DNA of 64,000 nucleotides, taken from Natrinema zhouii. Its GTDB lineage: Archaea > Halobacteriota > Halobacteria > Halobacteriales > Natrialbaceae. Where the stretch lies: positions 1,488,001-1,552,000 of the forward strand of contig NZ_CP059154.1 in assembly GCF_013456555.2 (NCBI RefSeq). The letters run 5' to 3'. A program made the position numbers and the translations under genes. The number at the start of each line of letters is the position of its first letter. The stretch's first letter is position 1. Shown here piece by piece: positions 44,927-53,488 of the stretch. Under the pieces are notes generated by a model, which worked only from the letters and a program-made list of their open reading frames with translations, was not told where the DNA came from and did no database searches.

Positions 44927-45043
44927 ATGGTGTACGGAGTGACAAATGAGTAATAACAATTACGAACTGTAACGATCTGTGACGATTCGCCTCGAGTGCC
45001 GGAGCCGACAGACCGAAGGCGTGGGTCACGCAACGGAGGAGCG

Positions 45044-46480
45044 ATGACTGACCGGCAGCAGCGGTCGGCTACGCTCGCGTTCGTCACCGGGATGCTCGAG
45101 CGCTACGGGATCATCGACGCCGAGCGCTTTCGCTCGACGATGGAACTGGCGTGGCCGCGGATCGTCACCGGCTTCGCGCTCATGTCAAAGCAAACGGCCG
45201 ACCTCGCGATGGTCGGAATGGCCGTCGGGACAGCGGGAACCGCGGGATTAGCGTTCGCGCTCGGCTACTGGCAGCTCGTCTCGATGCTGGGGCTCGGCCT
45301 CGCGGGCGGCACTGTCACGCTCGTCTCGCAGAACTTCGGCGGCGAGGAGCCCGGTCGCGCGTCGCTTGCGGTCACGCAGAGCGTCCTCCTCGGGCTCGGG
45401 ATCGCGCTCCCGATCGCGGGCCTCTTTCTCGCCGTCCCCGATCGACTGATCGGCCTGCTCGGTGCGGACCCGGCCGCGATTCGCCACGGCAGCGCCTATC
45501 TCGTCTTCGTCGCGCCCGCGGTGGTCTTCGAGATCCTCAGTCTCATCGCCAGTCGCACCTACACGGGCGTCGGCGACACGTTCACGGAGATGATGGCCCG
45601 CGCCGGCGGCGCGGTGCTCAACGTGGTCTTCAGCGGCGTCCTCATCTTCGGCTTCGGACTGGGCGCTGCCGGTGCGGCGATCGGAACGACGCTCGCGAGC
45701 GGCTTCGTAACCCTCGTCCTCGCGTGGGGAATGCTGGGCCGGTCGTACGGCCGACTCGGGATGGAGCCCAGTCCCGTTCCGATCGCACTCTCGGGGCCGT
45801 GGCTCGAGCCGACCCTGTTTCGACAGCTGATCGAGATCGCCACGCCGGAGATCGGTCGACGACTCGCCCAAGGGGTCGTCGTCTTCCCGCTGCTGTGGAT
45901 CGCCGCCTCGTTCGGGCCGGTCGTCGTGACCGCCCTCGAGGTCGGGCGGCGCGTCCGGGACCTGATCAACAGCGTCAACTGGGGGCTGTCGCTGGCCTCG
46001 AGTTCGCTCGTCGGACAGCACCTCGGCGCGGGCGAGGAGGACGAGGCGGGGGCGTACGGCGCGGCGATCATCCGGCTCTCGATCCTGCTCTACGTCGGTG
46101 TGACGGTGCTGGTCGTGGTCTTCGCACGGCCGATCGCGGGGATGTTCGTCTCGGAGCCCGCAGCGATCACGCAGGCCGCCGTCTTCGTCGCCGTCGGTGC
46201 CGTCAGCTCGATCGGGTTCGGCATCGACGGGGCCGCCGCGGGGGCGCTGCTCGGTGCCGGCGACACCCGCTGGCCGTTCGTCGCCTCGCTGCTCGGCCGG
46301 TACGCCTTCGCGCTGCCCGCGGCCGCGCTGGGACTGGTCACGCCGCTGGGCGTCGGCGGCCTCTACCTCGCACTCTTGCTCGAGACGTCGATTCCGGGCG
46401 GGATCAACTACTGGCTGTTCCGAAGCGGCCGGTGGAAAGCCGTGAGCCGGCGGTACCGTCCGTCCTCGGATCCCGGCTGA
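45044..46480 (+). CDS. MATE family efflux transporter
   Basis: 478 residues from the ATG before TDRQQRSATLAFVTGM. Twelve hydrophobic spans in two six-span halves; LAWPRIVTGFALMSKQTADLAMVG and GLAGGTVTLVSQNFGGEE in the first half and SLASSSLVGQHLGAGEEDEA in the second are the MATE repeats. It exports cationic compounds with Na+ or H+ exchange. Monocistronic. Confidence 0.94.
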   Translation: MTDRQQRSATLAFVTGMLERYGIIDAERFRSTMELAWPRIVTGFALMSKQTADLAMVGMAVGTAGTAGLAFALGYWQLVSMLGLGLAGGTVTLVSQNFGGEEPGRASLAVTQSVLLGLGIALPIAGLFLAVPDRLIGLLGADPAAIRHGSAYLVFVAPAVVFEILSLIASRTYTGVGDTFTEMMARAGGAVLNVVFSGVLIFGFGLGAAGAAIGTTLASGFVTLVLAWGMLGRSYGRLGMEPSPVPIALSGPWLEPTLFRQLIEIATPEIGRRLAQGVVVFPLLWIAASFGPVVVTALEVGRRVRDLINSVNWGLSLASSSLVGQHLGAGEEDEAGAYGAAIIRLSILLYVGVTVLVVVFARPIAGMFVSEPAAITQAAVFVAVGAVSSIGFGIDGAAAGALLGAGDTRWPFVASLLGRYAFALPAAALGLVTPLGVGGLYLALLLETSIPGGINYWLFRSGRWKAVSRRYRPSSDPG

Positions 46481-46640
46481 AACCGGTCCACGTCTCGTTC
46501 GGACTTCAGCGCCGCATGGGGGCGTCGGTTCTGCGAGACGCGGCACACCCAGCGCGTATCGCCGGCTTCGTTTTCCGACGCGTCGTCCAGTTCCGACGAA
46601 CACACCGACAGCTATCGTCCTCGAGTGCTATCGGCTACCC

Positions 46641-46835
46641 ATGGCTGAACGGGCCGACGAGTCGACGACTGGCGGAGGCGATGACAACATGGATACAGGT
46701 AACATCGGGGTCGGCATCGCAATCGGCATAGGAATGGGCGTCGCGATCGGCGTCGCAACGGATAATCTGGCGCTGTGGCTCCCCATCGGCGTCGCGATCG
46801 GCGTCAGCATCGGTGCGGCGCTGGACCAGGAGTAG
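46641..46835 (+). CDS. Glycine-zipper small membrane protein (64 aa)
   Basis: After an acidic 20-residue start come two spans made of GxxxG/GxG repeats: IGVGIAIGIGMGVAIGVA and LPIGVAIGVSIGAAL. This glycine-zipper form packs as tight helix pairs or oligomers. Such proteins are common in haloarchaea, function unknown. Confidence 0.72.
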   Translation: MAERADESTTGGGDDNMDTGNIGVGIAIGIGMGVAIGVATDNLALWLPIGVAIGVSIGAALDQE

Positions 46836-46952
46836 CGGACGGGATCGAACCGAGCGACGGACCCGAACCGAGCCTGTCTCGAGACGGAACGCAGTTCGAT
46901 TGACGATCGATTTCGAACGAACGGCACGGACAGAACGTCGGCGGGATAGCAG

Positions 46953-47225
46953 TCAGGTGATCGATACGGGTTCGGATTCGAGCAGCGGAATTCCGTTCGC
47001 CTCGAGGAAGCCGAAGAGCCGGACGAGCGCGAGTCCGAGGACGATCACGCCGGCGGTCGTGAGGGCGATGAGCATCACGTCGTCAACGGCCCCCAACTGA
47101 ACCGTCAGGAGGGACGCCGAAAGCGCGAGTAGTGTGATGGTCGTCACTACCTGTATGGTCGAACAGCGGAGCGTGAACCAGGTCGACTGGGGAACGTACC
47201 GATCTCGTGTTCGGGCACAGGCCAT
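46953..47225 (-). CDS. Two-span membrane protein (90 aa)
   Basis: Basic N-terminus (CARTRDRYVPQS), then TTITLLALSASLLTVQLGA and VMLIALTTAGVIVLGLALVR, then a short acidic end. Clear coding bias and hydrophobic layout; no family recognised. Confidence 0.65.
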   Translation of the reverse strand: MACARTRDRYVPQSTWFTLRCSTIQVVTTITLLALSASLLTVQLGAVDDVMLIALTTAGVIVLGLALVRLFGFLEANGIPLLESEPVSIT

Positions 47226-47331
47226 ATAGAATGGTTACTCTTCCAACACTAAAACCTTTGCCGAGACGGTGATCACGCACCGGATCGGCCCCGACCGGGG
47301 CCGTTACCGCTGTGACGGGGAACTGAATCCG

Positions 47332-47739
47332 TTACTCGTCGGTGCCGAGGATCCCGCAGGCGATCGCCTCGGGCTCGACGAGTTCCTCGCCCTCGACCGC
47401 GTCGGGGTGCAACAGGAGGATCGTGTCGTCGGGCATCTCGTCCTCGGTGCGAACGCGACAGTCGAGTATCGTCTCGAGGTCGTCGACGTCGTCGATGTCG
47501 AACTCCCGCTCGCAGAGGAGTTCGGCGTTGGCCCGCGAGAGGACGAAGACGAGCGCCCCCGGCTCGAGATGCTCGCTCTCGGCGGCCTCGAGTAAGGTCG
47601 CGAGCGAGTCTGAGCTAACGGCCTCGAGCGAACGGATCGTCACCCGTTCGGTGTCCGAGCCCGGCGCTTGCTGTGACTGGGTCCGAATGCGGGCGGTCAG
47701 TTCCTCGAAGTCGGTTTCGGCGTCGAGGCGTGCTGGCAT
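47332..47739 (-). CDS. Conserved acidic haloarchaeal protein (135 aa)
   Basis: 135 residues, strongly acidic, predicted alpha/beta: TLLEAAESEHLEPGALVFVL, DIDDVDDLETILDCRV, DTILLLHPDAVEGEELV. It reads as a soluble single domain and is coding beyond doubt by composition, but I recognise no family. The neighbours give no hint. Confidence 0.7.
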   Translation of the reverse strand: MPARLDAETDFEELTARIRTQSQQAPGSDTERVTIRSLEAVSSDSLATLLEAAESEHLEPGALVFVLSRANAELLCEREFDIDDVDDLETILDCRVRTEDEMPDDTILLLHPDAVEGEELVEPEAIACGILGTDE

Positions 47740-47885
47740 ACTCGCGTTCGGTGATCGCGAGCCTTGACAGTGTGGCCGGCCAGTTCCGGGACTCCAGAGT
47801 AGTTACGCTGGAAAGTGAATCGAGCAATTCGGTAACTACGTCTGCGTACTCAACAATGATTACTGACGGCTACGAATAGTACACT

Positions 47886-48479
47886 ATGTTTCCTGAACGC
47901 ATCGAGACGGAACGCCTCCATCTCGAACGAATTTCACACGACACTGTCGATGTATTTGTTCTCCATGAGTTCTACAGCAATGGCGACGAAACTGCGGAGA
48001 TGTTCGAGTACTGGGATTCGGACCCCCACGACACGGTGAAAGAGACGTACGACTACATGGACGAAGCAGAACAACTGTGGAACGATGGGGAAGCAACAAA
48101 ATACGTGATACGGCCAAAGGAAGGCGAAGACGGTGCAGGTGCCATTGCTGGAACGACGGGCCTGTACCCCGACTGGGAGAAACGGTCTGCCAGCCTCGGT
48201 ATCATCCTCGACAAACGATTTTGGGGGCGCGGGTATTCAGGTGAACGAGCCGATGCCATCCTCTCCGTCGCGTTTGACCGACTCGGCCTCGAACTCGTTG
48301 TTGCCGCCCACGTTGACGGGAACGAGAAGTCTCGACGAGCAATCGAAAGGTACGTTGAATGGTATGACGGCCAATACGAGGGGCTTTTGCGGAATTGGCA
48401 TCCACAGGCAGATACCGTAGCCGACGTTCACAGATACACGATTTCACAGGAGGAGTATTTCGAGGCATCCAACCGCTAA
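47886..48479 (+). CDS. GNAT acetyltransferase (RimJ/RimL type)
   Basis: 197 residues. Starts ERIETERLHLERISHDT, the usual RimJ/L beginning; SLGIILDKRFWGRGYSGERADA is the acetyl-CoA loop; HVDGNEKSRRAIERY the later helix. Composition is more A/T-rich than the neighbours, and a 433-bp odd intergenic region follows, so it may have been acquired. Substrate unknown. Confidence 0.9.
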   Translation: MFPERIETERLHLERISHDTVDVFVLHEFYSNGDETAEMFEYWDSDPHDTVKETYDYMDEAEQLWNDGEATKYVIRPKEGEDGAGAIAGTTGLYPDWEKRSASLGIILDKRFWGRGYSGERADAILSVAFDRLGLELVVAAHVDGNEKSRRAIERYVEWYDGQYEGLLRNWHPQADTVADVHRYTISQEEYFEASNR

Positions 48480-48912
48480 TTAGTTGTTCTGTACTTACCA
48501 CGAGTTTCACGCTCAACTTCGAATAAAGAATCCGTACTAGCAACTACTGTAAAGACGAACGTCTTACCTCTACTGGCAACAGGGAATCGCCACGCCCTCC
48601 CCAGCCGATTCACTCGGTCATTCTTCCCTCGCTCATCCCTCGCGCAGCGTCGGGTCGCGGCTCACCAATCGGTTCGCGGTTCCCTGCGGTCACCGCTCAC
48701 AATATCGAGGCCTTCACTTCGTTCAGGCCTCGCAGTTCGCCACGACTCAGCGCGCGCCACCGCACGGCAGTTTACCAGTCTGGAGTAAAAGCGGAAAGAT
48801 CGGACTGAACGGTTTCGACTCGAGTCACGCCTCCGCAGATCGATATCACCGAGTGAGACAGTCAATCGTGCCACAACAGCAGTTTTTACGCGGCGGCGAT
48901 GTACGAAGCCCG
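48480..48912. other. 433-bp intergenic region with inverted repeats
   Basis: No gene is credible in either strand. It has an imperfect hairpin at 48549-48567 (GTAAAGACG/CGTCTTAC), a biased T/C-rich stretch about 48590-48670, and a perfect 8-bp-arm inverted repeat CGAGGCCT...AGGCCTCG at 48706-48732 with an 11-nt loop. A TATA-like tttttacg about 48883-48890 lies 26 nt before the HTH-10 gene start. The stretch could be a decayed repeat element. Confidence 0.5.
48706..48732. repeat. Inverted repeat, 8-bp arms
   Basis: CGAGGCCT (48706-48713), loop tcacttcgttc, AGGCCTCG (48725-48732). It would form a stable GC hairpin on either strand. It lacks the T-run of an archaeal terminator. Confidence 0.55.
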
Positions 48913-49572
48913 ATGTCGACGATAGCCGACCTTCGACTGCCGGCGGCGGAAACGGCGTTGGCGACTGCCTTCGAGCGCGCACCGGCGGCCACGTTCGAAC
49001 TCGAGTCCTCGGTGTCGAAGACGCGCCCGTCGCTGTGGGTCGCCGACGTCGATCGAGAGACGGCCGACGACGCGTTCGCGGCCGATCCATCGGTCGAGGT
49101 CGCCGAACTCCTCGTCGAGACGGACTCGCGGCTGCTGTACGACGTGACCTTCGCCGACGAGATGGGGACCGAGATCCTCTGGAACGAGCTGCTTACCGAC
49201 GGCGGCTCGCTGCTCGAGGCGCGGGCGAGCGACGGCTGGTGGCAGGTGACGGTTCGGTACCGCGACCGCGACCTGCTCACCGAGGCCTACGAACGGCTGG
49301 TCGGCCGCGGAATCAACGCCGACCTCCGGCGCGTGACCGACGTGACCGACGCCGACAGCCACGAGACCCGGTTGACGCCCGAGCAACAGGAGGCCCTCGA
49401 GGCCGCACTCGAATACGGCTACTTCGAGATCCCGCGCGGGGTGTCGATGGAGGAGTTAGCCGAGGAGCTGGGGATCTCGCACCAGGCGCTCTCCGAGCGG
49501 TTCCGTCGGGCCTACGAGACGCTGGTCGATGCCGAACTCCAGCCGGCAGGCGAGGGGTCGCAGCCGGAGTAA
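48913..49572 (+). CDS. HTH-10 (bacterio-opsin activator-like) regulator
   Basis: 219 residues from ATG at MSTIADLRLPAAE. The C-terminal HTH-10 domain is plain: LTPEQQEALEAALEYGYFEI, PRGVSMEELAEELGISHQAL, SERFRRAYETLV over residues about 155-210. The N-terminal part (FERAPAATFELESSV) is the sensor-like domain of the Bat family, common in haloarchaea. It regulates transcription; targets unknown. Confidence 0.92.
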   Translation: MSTIADLRLPAAETALATAFERAPAATFELESSVSKTRPSLWVADVDRETADDAFAADPSVEVAELLVETDSRLLYDVTFADEMGTEILWNELLTDGGSLLEARASDGWWQVTVRYRDRDLLTEAYERLVGRGINADLRRVTDVTDADSHETRLTPEQQEALEAALEYGYFEIPRGVSMEELAEELGISHQALSERFRRAYETLVDAELQPAGEGSQPE

Positions 49573-49683
49573 CGGTCGATCGTCGACCGATCGAGACTGA
49601 CCGAGATGGGGGCGGATCGCGAGGTAGCGGTCGAATGGGAACACGGCACAATCGTTATTTGGGTGGCTTCCGTTCGCCACCAC

Positions 49684-49965
49684 ATGGCTGACTTACTTTC
49701 CGATGAGGAGATCGAGACGGAGCTCCCCGACCACTGGGAACGCGAGGACGACGAAATCGTTCGGGTCTACGAGTTCGACGACTACCTTCGCGGCGTCAAC
49801 TTCGCCCAGATGGTCGGCGAAATCGCCGAAGCGCAAGTTCACCACCCCGAGATCATCATCCGCTACTCGGGCGTCGAAATCCGGCTGACCTCCCACGAGG
49901 AGGGCGGCATCACCGAAGACGACATCGAGATGGCCGAACTGATCGAGTCCGAACGCGGCGCCTGA
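49684..49965 (+). CDS. 4a-hydroxytetrahydrobiopterin dehydratase (PCD/DCoH)
   Basis: 93 residues from the ATG at MADLLSDEEIE. The active-site His residues are QVHHPEI (H53, H54) and LTSHEEGGIT (H71), the PCD signature. It recycles pterin carbinolamine; in archaea it may also serve molybdopterin or folate-like cofactors. TATA-like cgttattt 27 nt before the ATG indicates leaderless mRNA. Confidence 0.9.
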   Translation: MADLLSDEEIETELPDHWEREDDEIVRVYEFDDYLRGVNFAQMVGEIAEAQVHHPEIIIRYSGVEIRLTSHEEGGITEDDIEMAELIESERGA

Positions 49966-49985
49966 AATCGCAGCAACTGACCACA

Positions 49986-50378
49986 ATGGATGCTCACTAC
50001 GTCTTCCGCGTTCGGTTCCGCCTCGAGCCCGCCCAGAAGGAGGTTTCCCTCGAACCTGGGAGCGCCGAGACGACTGTTACGCTCTTTCGCGAGGCGCCGG
50101 AGCCGGGAACCGAGGGCTGGCTGTTCTTCCGCGATACGTTGTGGCGCGGCGAGGTGTCCGACCAGGAGTACGCCCGCCGATTCGCCGCGGAGTGGCTTGG
50201 CGTCCCCGAGCGGACCGTCGAGGTCGTCGACTTCCGCGAACTCCAGACGGACGAGGCGTACCTCGAGGCGCTGAAATCGGAAATCGCGGCCGACCTCGAG
50301 GCGTTCAACGCCGACGACGTCTCGGAGGTACTGTCGAAGTATCTCGGCTCGAGCGTTCGGGTCACCGATTCGTCGTAA
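49986..50378 (+). CDS. LWR-salt protein
   Basis: 130 residues. The motif TLWRGEVSD (L52-R54) in an otherwise acidic ferredoxin-like sequence matches the haloarchaeal LWR-salt family, known only from salt-loving archaea and of unknown function. It follows the PCD gene by 20 bp and is probably in its operon. Confidence 0.88.
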   Translation: MDAHYVFRVRFRLEPAQKEVSLEPGSAETTVTLFREAPEPGTEGWLFFRDTLWRGEVSDQEYARRFAAEWLGVPERTVEVVDFRELQTDEAYLEALKSEIAADLEAFNADDVSEVLSKYLGSSVRVTDSS

Positions 50379-50415
50379 CTGCGCTGTGAGCTGACCGTCT
50401 CGTCCGGTGCTCGAG

Positions 50416-50487
50416 CTTCGAGGGCCTCAGTCACTCGAGATTCGAGGGCCTCAGTCACTCGAGATTCGAGGGTCTCGATCACTCAGT
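50416..50487. repeat. Three 24-bp tandem repeats
   Basis: Units at 50416-50439, 50440-50463 and 50464-50487 of the form ttcgagggcctcagtcac plus ctcgag; units 1 and 2 differ only at their first base and unit 3 has several changes. A partial fourth follows. It lies between convergent genes and has no ORF of note. Confidence 0.75.
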
Positions 50488-50502
50488 ATTCACAGTCACC
50501 CG

Positions 50503-50931
50503 TCACTCGACGTCATCGTGCGTCAGCAACGGGCGCGTTCGCTCGCCCTCAGGGGGATCATAGGTAACGACCTCAAGGAGGTTGCCGTCCGGGTCGAGGA
50601 AGTAGAATCCCTCGAACTCCCCCCAGTCGTACGGACCTTGCTTGGGGAACTGTCCTTCGAGGTCGTCTATCAGTGTCTCGTAGGGCCCGCGATCGGTCGC
50701 GAACGCGAGGTGGGCCTTGTCGAGCGGGTGGTCGAGCCCTCGCTTGTCCCAGTTCTCCGCCCGGCCGGTTTCGGCCAGCGTCACGACCGTCTCGCCGGCC
50801 CGGAACATCGCGTGTGCGCCCTGGAAATCATCGGGCGGTCTGACCAGTTCGAGGTCGAGGACATCGCGGTAGAACTCGTAACAGGGCTCGAGCGAATCGA
50901 CATCGACGTTGATGTGATCGACGGCATCCAT
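50503..50931 (-). CDS. VOC-family glyoxalase/dioxygenase-like protein
   Basis: 142 residues from the ATG at MDAVDHINVDVDSLEPCYEFY, one VOC domain pair. HINVDV, GAHAMFRAGETVVTLAE, KAHLAFATD and FYFLDPDGNLLEVVTYDP supply the usual metal ligands (two His, Glu). Complete, unlike the VOC gene at 35647-36533. Substrate unknown. Confidence 0.9.
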   Translation of the reverse strand: MDAVDHINVDVDSLEPCYEFYRDVLDLELVRPPDDFQGAHAMFRAGETVVTLAETGRAENWDKRGLDHPLDKAHLAFATDRGPYETLIDDLEGQFPKQGPYDWGEFEGFYFLDPDGNLLEVVTYDPPEGERTRPLLTHDDVE

Positions 50932-51067
50932 GCGTGATAGTACCACGGGCGGCCTCAAGAGACTAGTCGTGGTCGCGGGTGTGAGCCGACCTCGAGCGGT
51001 GAACACGGACCAGTGATCCGCTCGAGGTCGGGCAGAGGTCGAGTGCAGACGCCGTGCACAGACGACG

Positions 51068-51436
51068 TCAGTCGCTGCCCGTTTCCGTGGACGGGGGCGT
51101 CCGTCGCCACTCCGGCTCCTCCCGCGGCGGCGCGAGGACCCCGAGACCGAACGCATCCTCGAGATCCCGATTCTCCGCGCCGTGGCGTTCGTTGCTCGCG
51201 AATCGGTACGCGTCGCCGGCCGTGAGCGCGTACTCTTCGCCCTCGACGATTGCGGTGAGTTCTCCCTCGAGGACGTACCCGATCTGCTCGTTGTCGTGGG
51301 TGTGAATCGGCAGCGTTGCCCCGGATTCGATTCGCCAGTAGACCATGCCCGCTCGCTCCCCGGCGGGGAGCGCTGCGAGATGGACGCCGTCGGCGACCTC
51401 CTCGAACGCAGCTCGGTCCGTCGATCGTTTCTTCAT
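51068..51436 (-). CDS. Cupin-domain protein
   Basis: 122 residues from the Met at MKKRSTDRAAFEEVADGV (ten more in-frame codons exist). Cupin motif 1 is LPIHTHDNEQIGYVLEGEL (H, H, E) and motif 2 is GDAYRFASNERHGAENR (H). A small single-cupin fold, perhaps a metal-binding regulator or isomerase. Divergent from the SBP-like trio, 83 bp away, so it may belong to the same function. Confidence 0.88.
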   Translation of the reverse strand: MKKRSTDRAAFEEVADGVHLAALPAGERAGMVYWRIESGATLPIHTHDNEQIGYVLEGELTAIVEGEEYALTAGDAYRFASNERHGAENRDLEDAFGLGVLAPPREEPEWRRTPPSTETGSD

Positions 51437-51475
51437 GTGAGCAGGCAACACTCCCCACGCCGGCACTGATAAACG

Positions 51476-51500
51476 TATCGTGAAAACGCTTTAAGCACCT
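51476..51500 (+). promoter_or_regulatory. BRE/TATA promoter of the SBP-like operon
   Basis: CGTGAAAACG-CTTTAAG: a purine-rich BRE followed by TTTAA about 28 nt before the ATG at 51520, the spacing of a leaderless transcript. The region is shared with the divergent cupin gene. Confidence 0.6.
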
Positions 51501-51519
51501 CAGTGGTGTTGGTTGTCAC

Positions 51520-52413
51520 ATGTTGTCTCACCAATCGATCCGGTTATTCCACCTTCCGTTCTCGTTCATGCTGCCCCAGCGGGTGGCGGCCGAACGGGGT
51601 TACTTCCGCGAGGAAGCGCTCGCCGTCGAACTGGTCGAGCGAGACAGACGCGACGTCGAAGTCAAGTATATCCCCGCGGCGGAGACACTAACGGGCGACT
51701 ACGACGTGGACCTCTACCCCATCTGCAAGTGGGAGAGCATCCGTCGGACGTGGGAGATGGACGACGGCCGCATCGTCGCAAACGGCACCTTCGCGAACCT
51801 CCCCTACACCGTCTTTACGCGACCGGACTCCGACGTCGAGACGCCGGCAGATCTCGCGGATGTTCCCGTCGGTGTCAACCTGCGGACCGGACAGGAGTAC
51901 ACTGCGCAAAAGGCCCTCGAGGAGCACGTTCCGCCCGACGAGATCGATCTCGTCGGCTGCGGAATGCCGACCGACCGGCTACAGGCCCTTCGCGAGGGGC
52001 GCGTCGACGCCGTGACCCTCATCGATCCGCACAGCACCCTCGCCGACCACCTCGGTTTCCGACGGCTCCTCGAGTACGACAATCACATGGGAATCGTCGG
52101 CAGCGCCGAGATCGACCGCGACGTGCTCGAGGCGTTCCTGCGCGCCTACGGCCGCGCGGTCGACGACATCAACGCCGATCCCGACGCCTTCCGCGGGACG
52201 TATCTGGAGTTGCTCGAGGCCGATGCGGCGGTCGCGCCCGACCTGTTCGACGAGGTCGACGTCGACGCCGTTCGCGAGGAGATTACCGTGCCCGAATACG
52301 AGGTCCCCGAGCCCGCCGACCGCACGGAACTCGACGACCACCTCGAGTGGATGCGGGCCCGCGGATTAATCGACGAGGACGCCACGATCGACGACATCGT
52401 CGCGCCGTTGTGA
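51520..52413 (+). CDS. Cytosolic substrate-binding-protein-fold protein 1
   Basis: 297 residues of the NMT1/SsuA/DszB-like periplasmic-binding fold, but with no signal peptide or lipobox. LPQRVAAERGYFREEALAVEL, DVDLYPICKWESIRRTW, TPADLADVPVGVNLRTG and LQALREGRVDAVTLIDPH are typical. Without a signal it cannot serve a normal ABC importer; family members of this kind include DszB-type desulfinases and dihydroxyphthalate decarboxylase-like enzymes. Substrate not deducible. Confidence 0.85.
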   Translation: MLSHQSIRLFHLPFSFMLPQRVAAERGYFREEALAVELVERDRRDVEVKYIPAAETLTGDYDVDLYPICKWESIRRTWEMDDGRIVANGTFANLPYTVFTRPDSDVETPADLADVPVGVNLRTGQEYTAQKALEEHVPPDEIDLVGCGMPTDRLQALREGRVDAVTLIDPHSTLADHLGFRRLLEYDNHMGIVGSAEIDRDVLEAFLRAYGRAVDDINADPDAFRGTYLELLEADAAVAPDLFDEVDVDAVREEITVPEYEVPEPADRTELDDHLEWMRARGLIDEDATIDDIVAPL

Positions 52414-52459
52414 TCGGTTCCGAAAACCCCCAGAAACACCCCACACTCACGACCTACCC

Positions 52460-53488
52460 ATGACCGACATCGACATCAGTTCACAACAGGCCGCGATCGA
52501 CGAGTTCCAGGGCGACCCCGGCGACCGTCCCGTCCTGCGGGCGCGATTCGAACACAACGGCAGCCCGCGGTACATGCTCTATACGATCAAACGGTTCGGC
52601 TACGACCACGACCACGGCTTTCACCTCGACCTGCAACTCGTCTCCGACGAACTCGAGGCGGGCCGTGAGACCGTCGAGGCGAAACTACAGGAGGGCGACG
52701 CCGACCTGATCGATATCGACTACATCTCGACGGCCCGCGAGCGCGCCGACGGCGCGCCGATCGTCGCCTTCCACCCCTACGGCCAGACCGTCGGCGGACT
52801 GGTTACGCCGACCGACTCGCCGATCGAGGGACTCGCGGACCTGTCGGGCCACCGGATCGGCGTCGTCAGACGACTCGACAAGAACTGGATCCTCGTCCGG
52901 GCGGCCTGTCGAGAGTTCCACGACTTCGATCCGGACGAGACGGCGACGCCGGTCGAAGCCGGCTCGAAGGTCGAACTCACCCGGCTGCTCGAGGACGGCG
53001 AGGTCGACGCGATCCTCCAGTTCTGGCAGATCGTTCCGGAGATCGTCGAGACCGGTCCCTATCGCGAGGTACTGCCGATGTCGCGACTGGTGGACCGCCT
53101 CGCAGACGCCGGTACCGATACCGACACCGACGGCGACCGCCCGATCCCCGTCTCGACGTTCCTGACGAGCGAGGGGTACCTGGCCGATCACCCCGATGCT
53201 ATCCGCGGCTTTCAGGGCGCGTTTCAGGATGCCGTCGAGCGACTGCAACACGACGACGAACTCTGGGACGAGATCGGCGCACGACTCATGTACGAGGGCG
53301 ATCCCGCGGTCATCCGGGCCGTCCGCGATCAGTGGCGGGAGATGGTCGTTCCCGACTGGGACGAGTCGACGCTCGCGGGCATGGAACGGCTGTTCGACGA
53401 ACTGCATGCGGTCGCCGGTACGGACGCACTCGGCGTCGACGAACTCCCGGACGGACTGTTCCGACCGGAACTCGAGGTGGACGCATGA
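52460..53488 (+). CDS. Cytosolic substrate-binding-protein-fold protein 2
   Basis: 342 residues, same fold and likewise without signal: RYMLYTIKRFGYDHDHGFHL, LQEGDADLIDIDYISTARER, LADLSGHRIGVVRRLDKNWI, LLEDGEVDAILQFWQIVPEI and YLADHPDAIRGFQGAF. The His/Asp-rich YDHDHGFH is unusual. It starts 46 bp after gene 1 and its stop overlaps gene 3 by 4 bp (ATGA). Confidence 0.85.
   Translation: MTDIDISSQQAAIDEFQGDPGDRPVLRARFEHNGSPRYMLYTIKRFGYDHDHGFHLDLQLVSDELEAGRETVEAKLQEGDADLIDIDYISTARERADGAPIVAFHPYGQTVGGLVTPTDSPIEGLADLSGHRIGVVRRLDKNWILVRAACREFHDFDPDETATPVEAGSKVELTRLLEDGEVDAILQFWQIVPEIVETGPYREVLPMSRLVDRLADAGTDTDTDGDRPIPVSTFLTSEGYLADHPDAIRGFQGAFQDAVERLQHDDELWDEIGARLMYEGDPAVIRAVRDQWREMVVPDWDESTLAGMERLFDELHAVAGTDALGVDELPDGLFRPELEVDA

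Noticed and set aside
50416..50487. 24-bp repeats as a small CRISPR
   Set aside because: Units are directly adjacent without spacers, and there are no cas genes in the window.
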